Below are positions 7,891 to 14,832 of a DNA stretch of 64,000 bases, piece by piece. Origin of the DNA: Micromonospora costi (GTDB taxonomy: Bacteria; Actinomycetota; Actinomycetes; Mycobacteriales; Micromonosporaceae); the NCBI RefSeq assembly GCF_003626655.1, contig NZ_RBAN01000003.1, positions 62,001 to 126,000 of the forward strand, written 5' to 3'. The translations under genes and the position numbers were made by a program. A model generated the notes under the pieces. The model saw only the letters and a program-made list of their open reading frames with translations. It was not told the DNA's origin and did not search any database. Each line of letters opens with the position of its first letter. Position 1 is the first letter of the stretch.

Positions 7891-8586
7891 TCAGGCGTCG
7901 GACGCCCCGGGTAGCGCCGCCCGGATCCGGTCGAAGGTCGCCACCGGATGCCCGTCGGAGCCGCCGGGCAGCACCAGGCCCAGGCAGTGCAGGGCCACCC
8001 CGCCGTCGGCGCTCGCCTCGACGCCGAACACGGGCGCGCCCAGGTAGCCGGCCGGAATCTCGGCGGTGATCCGCACCACGTCGTCCACGCGGACCACCCG
8101 CTCGATCGCCACCTCCAGCGGCCGGGCGCCCTCCTCCCGTACCCCGAGAGCCAGCACGAACGCCGAACCCGGCTCGGCGCCGACCCGGGCGACCACGGCG
8201 GCGTCCGCCGCGATCACCTCGACCACCGGCTGGGTACGCCACGCCCAGCCGCCCTCCCCCGCGCGGCGCTCCAGCTCGGCCGCCGACAGGATGGCCACAC
8301 CGAGGTCCGGGCGGCGGACCCAGCCGTCGACCGGCAGGGCCTCCGGGGCCGCGCCGGCCGGTTCGGTGACGCTCGGCCGCAGACCCAGCTCGCCCGCGCC
8401 GCCGGTCACCGCGTCGGCGGTCAGCAGCCAGTCGCGGCCGCCGTCGCGGTAGAAGAAAGCCGTGGCATGGCCGCCGGCGACGTCGCGGCCGGTCTCGCCG
8501 GTCCGGTGGTACGGCAGGATGGCGCGACCGAGGAGCTGGCACAGCTCGTAGGCGACGTCGTTCTCGGCATCGGGGTCAAGCAGCAC
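7891..8586 (-). CDS. Trypsin-fold-like protein with apparently lost catalytic triad
   Basis: A 231-residue protein without a signal peptide. Its layout is that of a small trypsin-like protease: a strand reading GGHATAFFYRDG, then WLLTADAV where proteases have LLTAAHCV (about residues 53-60), then PDLGVAIL where the catalytic Asp strand lies (about 93-100), then GYLGAPVFG where GDSGGPV is expected (about 174-182). The His and Ser positions therefore appear replaced, which suggests a pseudoprotease acting as a binding module. The fold assignment is my reading of the motif spacing, not a database hit; the alternative is an unrelated conserved actinobacterial protein. It is convergent with the alpha/beta hydrolase, 8 bp apart. 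Confidence 0.5.
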   Translation of the reverse strand: MLLDPDAENDVAYELCQLLGRAILPYHRTGETGRDVAGGHATAFFYRDGGRDWLLTADAVTGGAGELGLRPSVTEPAGAAPEALPVDGWVRRPDLGVAILSAAELERRAGEGGWAWRTQPVVEVIAADAAVVARVGAEPGSAFVLALGVREEGARPLEVAIERVVRVDDVVRITAEIPAGYLGAPVFGVEASADGGVALHCLGLVLPGGSDGHPVATFDRIRAALPGASDA

Positions 8587-8801
8587 GCCGCCGAGGGTAC
8601 GTGGTGGGCGTCGCGGCCCCCGCGAGCGTCAGGTGCCCGGTCACCGGCGTTCCTGCCAGCCGTCCGGCCCACCCGCGAGGCCCGGAAATCCGGTGCCCGC
8701 TCCGGCCGACCCGTGGGAACCTTGTCGGCGGTCCGGCCCAGGACGGTTACGTCGATCAGCCCGCAGGCGGGCGGTACCCTCTTGGCGCGACACCACGCCA
8801 C

Positions 8802-8874
8802 GCGCCCGTAGCTCAGCGGATAGAGCAGGGGACTTCTAATCCCAAGGCCGCAGGTTCGAATCCTGCCGGGCGCA
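8802..8874 (+). tRNA. tRNA-Arg (anticodon TCT)
   Basis: A full cloverleaf can be drawn: acceptor GCGCCCG (8802-8808) with CGGGCGC (8867-8873), D-arm GCTC/GAGC, anticodon loop CTTCTAA with TCT at 8835-8837, and T-arm GCAGG-TTCGAAT-CCTGC. Discriminator A is followed by CC and then T, so the CCA end is not fully encoded. It decodes AGA, a codon rarely used in this GC-rich genome. The top pair of the anticodon stem is a G-A mismatch. Confidence 0.95.
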
Positions 8875-9682
8875 CCTTCCTCACCGCAGGTCAGCGGCTT
8901 TCCGCTCCCGGTCGAGGCGATCACCACGGCCTCCGAACAGCCATTCGTACAGCCTGGTCACCCGAAGAGGTGCTTTGCCTTCATCACGGTCCGGGGCGCG
9001 GCAGCGAGACGAGCACGAACGCCGCGCAGGTCCCACCGCGGCTCACCTCGCCGGGCACCAGACCGCCATCGGCGTACTTGCCCTACCCTCGGCGAATGCC
9101 TCACCAGATCATCGGCCGCGTTGCCGTAGTCAGTGCGCTGCTGGTCGGGGTTCTGGCGCTGTGTGGCCTGACCGTGCAGCGATTCATCGGATCGGCCAGC
9201 CCTGCGGAGGAAGTCGAGTGCTCGGAGAGCGACCACCGGTTGGCCGAGCTGCTGGCACGAGATCCTGCGCTGTCCTCGCCTCCACCCGGCACCACCCTCG
9301 ACCGCATCGAACAGGTTCCGTGCGGCGATGACAGCGACCCAGGGGCCCGCTACGTTACGGCTGACATCAGCTTGCCGCCCGGCACGTCGATGGATTCGGT
9401 CCTCGACCACTACCGCACCTTGTTGACGGCGGGTCAGTGGAGGATGGTTCCGATCTCGGACGAGTTGGGAGATCGGTGGTGCGCCGATCGGGTGACGAAC
9501 GGGCAACAGATCCGTCTACTCCTCGAGTACGGGTGGCATGGCACCCCAGGTCCGCACACCTACGGCGACGTCCAGATCGAGATCAGCTTCAAGCCTGCTG
9601 GCGAAGACATTGGATGCCCACGCTGACGAGCTGGAGGCGTACCCGATCCGGCATGGGCGGACCGTATCTGCCGGGCGCACCT
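8863..9682. other. Possible small tRNA-associated insertion bounded by 15-bp direct repeats
   Basis: The last bases of tRNA-Arg plus three following bases, CTGCCGGGCGCACCT (8863-8877), are repeated exactly at 9668-9682, 805 bp downstream. A duplicated tRNA 3' end is the classic attL/attR signature of site-specific integration. The interval holds a single unidentified anchored-protein gene with visibly lower GC than its neighbours and no integrase, so it would be a decayed or mini-island. Alternatively the second copy is a leftover tRNA fragment. Confidence 0.4.
9096..9626 (+). CDS. Uncharacterised membrane-anchored extracytoplasmic protein
   Basis: I do not recognise this 176-residue protein. 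It has a short basic N-terminus, a single hydrophobic segment at about residues 9-28 (GRVAVVSALLVGVLALCGL) and an exported-looking remainder with four cysteines (ECSES, PCGDD, WCADR, GCPR) that could form two disulfides. The only cysteine in the hydrophobic segment lacks a proper lipobox, so an uncleaved anchor is more likely than a lipoprotein. A middle part (DISLPPGTSMDSVLDHYR) resembles small extracellular domains of unknown function. Base composition is less GC-biased than surrounding genes, and it lies between repeats of the tRNA-Arg 3' end, so acquisition by transfer is plausible. Confidence 0.7.
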   Translation: MPHQIIGRVAVVSALLVGVLALCGLTVQRFIGSASPAEEVECSESDHRLAELLARDPALSSPPPGTTLDRIEQVPCGDDSDPGARYVTADISLPPGTSMDSVLDHYRTLLTAGQWRMVPISDELGDRWCADRVTNGQQIRLLLEYGWHGTPGPHTYGDVQIEISFKPAGEDIGCPR

Positions 9683-9698
9683 CCAACCCACCCGGCGC

Positions 9699-10469
9699 TC
9701 AGCCGACCGGCAGCGCGTCGATCTCGGCGAGCATCGCCTCCACGCACGGTTCCACCCGCGCCCGGAGATCGTCGCTCCACGTCTCCTCGCGGTAGGTGCG
9801 GGTGAGGTACAGCTCCCGGGCATACGCGAGGACCGGCCGGTGCTCGGCCCCGAGCCGGGTGAGGGCCCAGTCTGCGGCGGCGTCCTTGGACCTGATCTCG
9901 CCGGTCGCGAGCGTCGTCCAGACGCGGGCGAGGGTCAGCACCACGTTGCGGGTGTCCCCGGGAATGTCGACGAGCAGGTCGGGGACGCCGGCCTGAGTCG
10001 CCCGGACCACGTCGGCCGGTGGAACCGGATCGAGGAGGTCGGCCGGCGGAGGACCGGCGAGCGTGCGGTCGCCGGCCAGCGTCAGCGTGACCACCAGGGC
10101 CAGGTCGGGTGTGGGGGTGGGCTGCGGCAGGCGGCCGGCCTGGAACTCCTTTCGCAGCCAGTCGCCGTACAGGAAATCGATCGTGGGCGGGTAGCGCCAG
10201 GGGCGTACCTCGGACTGGACCACGACGGTGAGTTCGAGGTGCCGGCCCCCCGCGTCCGGACCGGAGAGCGGGAGGAGGCCGTGCACGAGCGCCCGCCGCT
10301 CGGCGTCGTCCAGGCTCCGTCCGGTGACCACCAGGAGGTCCAGGTCGCTGGCGGGTTTCAGGCCGCCGTGCACGGCCGAGCCGTGCAGGTAGATGCCGAG
10401 CACTGTCGGCCCGATCGTGTCCGTGACCAGCCGCACGACACGCTGGAGCTGCGCTTCCTCCCCGCTCAC
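9699..10469 (-). CDS. ANT/AadA-type aminoglycoside nucleotidyltransferase family protein
   Basis: A 256-residue cytosolic protein. Residues ~26-48 read YLHGSAVHGGLKPASDLDLLVV, the canonical nucleotidyltransferase motif GS...DxD of aminoglycoside 3''/9-adenylyltransferases (metal-ligand Asp at about 42 and 44). A C-terminal all-helical domain follows (NVVLTLARVWTTLATGEIRSKDAAADWAL), also as in AadA. Known members transfer AMP to streptomycin or spectinomycin, but chromosomal actinobacterial homologues often have no shown resistance role, so the substrate is inference. Start is GTG at 10469, one base after the stop of the methyltransferase, so the two form an operon. Confidence 0.85.
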   Translation of the reverse strand: MSGEEAQLQRVVRLVTDTIGPTVLGIYLHGSAVHGGLKPASDLDLLVVTGRSLDDAERRALVHGLLPLSGPDAGGRHLELTVVVQSEVRPWRYPPTIDFLYGDWLRKEFQAGRLPQPTPTPDLALVVTLTLAGDRTLAGPPPADLLDPVPPADVVRATQAGVPDLLVDIPGDTRNVVLTLARVWTTLATGEIRSKDAAADWALTRLGAEHRPVLAYARELYLTRTYREETWSDDLRARVEPCVEAMLAEIDALPVG

Positions 10470-10470
10470 G

Positions 10471-11211
10471 TCACCGCTCCGGGAGGCGGTAGACGGACAC
10501 GTGTGACCGCGACTCGGCGGTGAATTCCGCTCCGGCCCAGTCGGCGTGCCGGCTCTCCAGCGTGAATCCGGCCAGTTGCGCCATGAGGTCGAGTTCGGCG
10601 GGCCAGATGTAGCGGTGCGGGCTGCGGGTCAACCGGGCCTGCTTGGTGTCGTCGAACCGGAAGTGGTGTGACACGACGTGCTGGCGGAGCACGTCGTACG
10701 TGTCGAGGCCGATGTAGCCGGGTTCGCAGTGGAAGACCGTGGCCTGCTGGCCGGGCGGCAGCAGGCGCAGCTCGGGCACCCACAGCTCGATCACGAACCG
10801 GCCGCCCGGTACGAGGTGGCGGGCCGCGTTGCGGAAGCACTCGACCTGCTCGGCCTGGGTGAGCAGGTTCGAGATGGTGTTGTAGACCAGGTAGACGAGC
10901 GTGAACTCGCCCGGGGCCACGGCGGTCGCCATGTCGCCGGTGACGACCGGGATCGTCGCCTCGTCAGCCTTCATCCGCAGCCGGTCGATCATCGGGCGGG
11001 ACAGCTCGATGCCGGTCACCGGCACCCCGCGCTCGGCGAGCGGCACCGCCACCCGGCCCGTGCCGATGGCCAACTCCAACGCGTTTCCCCCGCCGGCCAG
11101 CTCGGCGAGGCGGTCGACGGTCGGCCCCAGCACCTCCGGCGCGAACATGCCGGCGCCCGGTGTGTCGTAGCGCTGTGCGGCGTCGACGTCCCAGATCTCT
11201 TCCTGCTTCAC
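10471..11211 (-). CDS. SAM-dependent methyltransferase (class I, methyltransferase domain 25 type)
   Basis: A 246-residue cytosolic methyltransferase. Motif I ALELAIGTGRVAVPL (about residues 44-58) binds SAM, followed by GIELSRPMIDRLR (about 67-79), a motif IV-like TLVYLVYNTISNLL and post-I HLVPGGRFVIELW. The acceptor is not predictable. Start chosen at GTG 11211 (VKQEEIWDVDAAQRYD), which begins at the family's usual N-terminus and has an AAGGTGGG-type site upstream; a longer reading adds ~35 unconserved residues. It precedes the AadA-like gene with a 1-bp gap, so both are probably co-transcribed. Confidence 0.88.
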   Translation of the reverse strand: MKQEEIWDVDAAQRYDTPGAGMFAPEVLGPTVDRLAELAGGGNALELAIGTGRVAVPLAERGVPVTGIELSRPMIDRLRMKADEATIPVVTGDMATAVAPGEFTLVYLVYNTISNLLTQAEQVECFRNAARHLVPGGRFVIELWVPELRLLPPGQQATVFHCEPGYIGLDTYDVLRQHVVSHHFRFDDTKQARLTRSPHRYIWPAELDLMAQLAGFTLESRHADWAGAEFTAESRSHVSVYRLPER

Positions 11212-11394
11212 GCGCCCACCTTGCCCTCGGCGCACGGCCCTGTCGATCCAATTTGGCCGCTCGATCGACTCCGTTCCGCCGAGGTGGCGGGGTACGGGCA
11301 CCCTCGACACCGCCACATCGCCGATCCGGTGTCGATCTCCACGGTCGCGGACGACGCGGGGCGGCCGCCGTCACGGTCCGGGAACCCTGAGGTA

Positions 11395-11434
11395 CGACAC
11401 GGCGTGTCGCGCACTCGCGGCGGTGGCCTATGCT
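11395..11434 (+). promoter_or_regulatory. Candidate promoter with overlapping inverted repeat
   Basis: A perfect arm pair CGACAC...GTGTCG (11395-11409) precedes a -10-like TATGCT at 11429-11434; the right arm would overlap the -35 region. This lies 35-70 bp before the lipoprotein start, a position suited to a repressor site. No regulator is suggested. Confidence 0.3.
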
Positions 11435-11468
11435 GCGCCGTGTCACGGGGGACCTGCGGGAGGGTGAC

Positions 11469-12356
11469 ATGCGACGCCGGTGGCGCGCGGTGGTGCGGGC
11501 TGCGCTCGTCACGACGCTGCTGGCGGGATGCGGCGCGTCGGGCGGCGACGGCGACCTGACCGACGACTGGCCGTCGGCCGTCGGGACGCGGCAGTTCAGC
11601 CCGCGCAGCGGCGAGTGCCACACCGTGGCGGCGAGCGGGGACCCGGCCCGCTACCAGCCCGTCGACTGCGCGAGCGTCCACCTGGTCGAGACGTTCCACG
11701 TCGGCACGTTCACCGGCGCCGAGGCACAGGACGCCGCGCCGCCGCCGGTCGGGTCGGCCGCCATGCGGTCGGCGTTCGGCGAGTGTGACACCCGGGCCAA
11801 GGAGTTCGTGGGCGGCGACTGGCGGGGTGCGCGGCTGTCGGTGCAGGTGACGACCGGCTCGCCGGCGGGATGGCGGGGCGGCGGTCGCTGGTTCCGCTGC
11901 GACCTGTTCGAGCTGAACGCGGTCACCGGCGCTAACGGCGAGGACGACGACGCGGTGAGCCGGACCGGCAGCCTGCGGGACGCGGTGCGCCGCGGTTCGC
12001 CGGTGCGGTTCGGGTGTATGGACGAGGACGAGTGGGGCCGCCTGCTCGCCACCGCCTGCACCACGCCGCACCAGTTCGAGTACGCGGGCGTCTGGACGGC
12101 GCCGGACCGGTCGTACGAGGCGGCGAAGCGGGACGAGGAGGCCATCCATCGCCAGTGCCGCACGGTCATCGCCCACTTCGCGAACGTGCCGGCCGACCGG
12201 ATGCTGCGGTACCGCACCGGCACCACCTTCCGCTTCCCCTCCTCGGAGGCGTGGGCGCGCGGCGACCGCGGCGTGCGCTGCTACTTCTGGTCCGGCGGGC
12301 GCCGGCTCACCCGCTCGATCGCGGGCGGCGGCCCGGCCGTGCTGCCGATCACCTGA
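11469..12356 (+). CDS. Septum-formation-domain-like lipoprotein
   Basis: A 295-residue lipoprotein: basic start MRRRWRAVVR, hydrophobic stretch, and lipobox LLAGC with the lipidated Cys at residue 21. The exported part has two similar Cys-containing segments. The first reads RQFSPRSGECHTV...DCASVHLVETFHVG and the second FGCMDEDEWGRLLATACTTPHQFEYAGVW. The 'CxxPHxxE' pattern (here VHLVE and PHQFE) is typical of the actinobacterial septum-formation-related domain, and two copies appear to be present. The molecular role of that domain is not established. ATG at 11469 has GGGAGGGTGAC just upstream. It is convergent with a second lipoprotein gene. Confidence 0.75.
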   Translation: MRRRWRAVVRAALVTTLLAGCGASGGDGDLTDDWPSAVGTRQFSPRSGECHTVAASGDPARYQPVDCASVHLVETFHVGTFTGAEAQDAAPPPVGSAAMRSAFGECDTRAKEFVGGDWRGARLSVQVTTGSPAGWRGGGRWFRCDLFELNAVTGANGEDDDAVSRTGSLRDAVRRGSPVRFGCMDEDEWGRLLATACTTPHQFEYAGVWTAPDRSYEAAKRDEEAIHRQCRTVIAHFANVPADRMLRYRTGTTFRFPSSEAWARGDRGVRCYFWSGGRRLTRSIAGGGPAVLPIT

Positions 12357-12380
12357 GCGGGCGCCGGGTCGCTCAAGGGC

Positions 12381-12455
12381 AGGCCGGCGAGCGCCCCGCC
12401 ACCTGAGCAGGCCGGCGAACGCCCCGTCACCTGAGCAGCCCGGCGAGCGCTCGGT
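12381..12455. repeat. 28-bp direct tandem repeat that duplicates the 3' end of the neighbouring gene
   Basis: Near-identical 28-bp units start at 12381 and 12409 (AGGCCGGCGAGCGCCCCGCC, then ACCTGAGC), and a third, shorter copy at 12437 lies inside the coding end of the leftward lipoprotein gene. The units therefore duplicate its last codons and stop. The stop region of the rightward gene (ACCTGAGC at 12351-12358) matches the unit end. It lies between convergent stop codons. Confidence 0.75.
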
Positions 12456-13428
12456 CGGCCTGGCCGAGGGTGGCGCTTCCGCCCGGCGTCACGACGAGGA
12501 TCCGGTGGCAGCCGTCGAGTTCCACGTACACCTCGGTGCCGGGCCCGTCCACCGGGCGGAGCAGCGCGAACCGGCCGGCCGGGGTGGTGCAGGGGGCCGC
12601 GGGCCCGACCGCCGCGATCGCCCGGGTCACGGCGGCCACGCGGTCGGGCGGCAGCGTCCTGCCGTACGCGAACTCGCCCGCCGGCTTCGCGCCGCCTTGC
12701 TGGCTCGCGGGAACCGCGTAGACGCAGAGCCGCAGGGCCGCTCCCGCCCCGACGGCCGGGTTGGCGGGCGGACCGGTGACCGGCCCCGAGCCGATGCCCG
12801 CCTGCACGGCGACCATGTCCGCCCGCCGCTGGTCACAGCCGGCGGCGGCCGCCTCGGCGGACTCGACCTCGCGGAGCGTACGCGTGCCGACCGTGGTGAG
12901 CCGCAGCCCGCCGAGGGCCTCGCGGACCTCGCCGCGGGGCTTGCCGCACCCGTCCACCGGGATGCCGGGCCGGAGCCACCGCCCGCGGTCGTCGAGCAGC
13001 GCCAGCCAGGGCGGGACGACCATGTCGGCCGTGCACGGGCCGGCGGCGCGCGGCGCGTCGGGCAGCCGGAGCGCGGAGACCAGGTCGGTGACCTCGTCCG
13101 CCCGCTGTTCGGTCGCCACGAGGTCCTGCCCGCCACCGGGCCGGGCCGTCACCTGCTGCCCGCAGAGGACGGCGGCGACCGGGGTGAACGTGTCGTCCAG
13201 CAACGGCAGGTCGTACGCCTCGCTGCCGGACAGCACCATCGCGCCGGGTTCGGTGCCCGGATTCACGCCGGCGTCCGCGCACGAGGTCCACCGGTCCTCG
13301 ATCTTCGGCGGGCCGCTCTCCCGGATGCCCGAGCCGGCCGGGCCCGCGTCTGCGCACCCGGCGAGCACGAGGCAGAGTAGACCCGATCCCCCGGCGACCA
13401 GCCGGACCGCCCACGTCTTTCGCAGCAT
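12427..13428 (-). CDS. Uncharacterised actinobacterial lipoprotein
   Basis: A 333-residue lipoprotein: basic MLRKTWAVR, hydrophobic segment and lipobox LVLAGC with Cys at about 25. The mature part has at least six further cysteines spread along its length (SCADAG, VLCGQQ, GPCTAD, VDGCGKP, AGCDQR, APCTTP) and a C-terminal LDGCHRILV, suggesting a disulfide-rich extracellular domain. I do not recognise a named family; it may be distantly related to the septum-formation-type lipoprotein next door, given the similar cysteine-rich character. ATG at 13428 is chosen because it starts the signal peptide; a much longer in-frame reading upstream is antisense to the sensor-kinase operon and not real. Confidence 0.75.
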   Translation of the reverse strand: MLRKTWAVRLVAGGSGLLCLVLAGCADAGPAGSGIRESGPPKIEDRWTSCADAGVNPGTEPGAMVLSGSEAYDLPLLDDTFTPVAAVLCGQQVTARPGGGQDLVATEQRADEVTDLVSALRLPDAPRAAGPCTADMVVPPWLALLDDRGRWLRPGIPVDGCGKPRGEVREALGGLRLTTVGTRTLREVESAEAAAAGCDQRRADMVAVQAGIGSGPVTGPPANPAVGAGAALRLCVYAVPASQQGGAKPAGEFAYGRTLPPDRVAAVTRAIAAVGPAAPCTTPAGRFALLRPVDGPGTEVYVELDGCHRILVVTPGGSATLGQADRALAGLLR

Positions 13429-13549
13429 GCCGGTGAGACGCCCCGGGAGCCGCACCCGTTCCCGTGCCGTCCGGTGACGTACGGTCGCCGGCCCGGCGTC
13501 CGGCCGGCCCGCGGTGCCGTGCGGGCACCGACGGCGCGGCGGCATGTCG

Positions 13550-13589
13550 CACACAGTGTGTGATCGTGCGTCACAACCCCGTGTTATTC
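13550..13589. promoter_or_regulatory. Candidate operator/promoter between lipoprotein and sensor-kinase operon
   Basis: CACACAGTGTG (13550-13560) overlaps a second inverted repeat, TGTGA-N7-TCACA (13559-13575). A -10-like TATTCT follows at 13584-13589, about 65 bp before the kinase ATG. The TGTGA/TCACA arms recall CRP-type sites, but the 7-bp spacer is one base longer than usual, so identity is uncertain. Confidence 0.4.
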
Positions 13590-13653
13590 TCGCTCGTCGA
13601 TCTATGCCGCCCGGCCCCGGACCGGGTCGGTGGTCGGAAGGACGCCTCCCCCG

Positions 13654-14832
13654 ATGCCGGCCGTTCCCGTTCGGACCGTGCCGCCCGCCGTGCTGGACAG
13701 CCCGGCCGGCGGCGCACTCAGTCTCATCTTCACCACGCTGCCGGCCCTGCTCCGGTTGAGCTGCGGGCTGGTGGGCGCCGTGGTCGCGCTCTCCGTCCGG
13801 ACGCCGCCCGTACTCGTCGGTCTCCTCCTGCCCGCCGTCGCGCTGCTGACCGTGTGGTCGCTCTGGTACGGCGCTCGCGCCCTGCGTGGGGGCGTCACCC
13901 CCGCCATGATGGCCGGCGACGTGGCGCTCACCACGGCGGCCTGCCTGCTCATCCCCCGTCTGGTGGCGCCGGAGGTGCTGCCCGGCGAGGGCAGCTGGAT
14001 CGCGGTGCTGGCCAGCACCACGGTGATCAACGCGCAGGTCACCGCCCCGGTGCGCTGGTCCATCCCGGCCGGCGTGCTGGTCACCGCCGGGTACGTGGCC
14101 GGTGCGCACGCCGCGGGCAACCCCCGCGAGGCGGCCGCGCACTCGGCCACCCTGCTCGTGCAGACCGCCTGCACGGCGATGATGAGTGTCGTCATGCGCC
14201 GCCGGATCGGGCGGGCCGACCGGGCCTTCGCGGCGCACCAACGGCTGGTGCGGGAGGCGCTCGTGGCCCGTACGGCCCGCGAGGCGGAGCGCCGGCAGAA
14301 CCGGGACCTGCACGACACGGTGCTCGCCACGCTCACCATGGTGGGCCTCGGTGCGGTGTCCGGCCCGTCGGCCGCGCTGCGCCAGCGGTGCGCGGCGGAC
14401 CTGCGTACGCTCACCGCCCTCGCCGACGCCCGGACGGTACCCGGCGACGGCCCGGCGTCGTTGGACGACCGGCTCCGGTCGGTGCGGGACCGGCTGCCGG
14501 ACCTGCCGGTGGCGCTGGCCCTGGAGCCGTGCGCGGTGCCCGCGGCGGTGGCCGACGCGGTCGCGGAGAGCGTCTACGCGGCGCTGTCCAACGTGGTGCG
14601 GCATGCGCCGGGCGCCACCGCGACACTGCGGCTGCACCAGGTCGGTGGAGGTGTCGTGGCCGAGGTGGCCGACGACGGCCCGGGCTTCGACCCGGCGGCC
14701 GTCCTGCCGCACCGATACGGGTTGCGCGAGTCGGTACGCGGGCGGATGGCCGCGATCGGTGGCAGCGCCCGGATCGACTCCGCGCCCGGTGCGGGCACCC
14801 GGATCCGCCTGGAGTGGCCCGGTGTCGGCTGA
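13654..14832 (+). CDS. Sensor histidine kinase, DesK/NarL-partner (HisKA_3) type
   Basis: A 392-residue membrane kinase. The N-terminal half has about five hydrophobic segments (residues ~20-180). The dimerisation helix carries RDLHDTVLATL with phospho-acceptor His at about 220, and the C-terminal ATPase has the N-box NVVRHAPGA and G-box VADDGPGFDP plus YGLRESVRGRM. It should autophosphorylate and pass phosphate to the LuxR-type regulator two genes downstream. ATG at 13654 is chosen over an in-frame GTG at 13630 because GGAAGG-type sequence precedes it. The next gene's GTG overlaps its end by 11 bp, so the three genes form one operon. Confidence 0.9.
   Translation: MPAVPVRTVPPAVLDSPAGGALSLIFTTLPALLRLSCGLVGAVVALSVRTPPVLVGLLLPAVALLTVWSLWYGARALRGGVTPAMMAGDVALTTAACLLIPRLVAPEVLPGEGSWIAVLASTTVINAQVTAPVRWSIPAGVLVTAGYVAGAHAAGNPREAAAHSATLLVQTACTAMMSVVMRRRIGRADRAFAAHQRLVREALVARTAREAERRQNRDLHDTVLATLTMVGLGAVSGPSAALRQRCAADLRTLTALADARTVPGDGPASLDDRLRSVRDRLPDLPVALALEPCAVPAAVADAVAESVYAALSNVVRHAPGATATLRLHQVGGGVVAEVADDGPGFDPAAVLPHRYGLRESVRGRMAAIGGSARIDSAPGAGTRIRLEWPGVG

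Noticed and set aside
8601..9095. Coding extension of the anchored-protein gene through the tRNA
   Set aside because: The in-frame extension crosses tRNA-Arg and lacks a plausible start; the signal-anchor-bearing ATG at 9096 is the better start.
8877..9700. Integrase or excisionase gene in the tRNA-flanked interval
   Set aside because: The only supported gene is for a membrane-anchored protein with no recombinase motifs.
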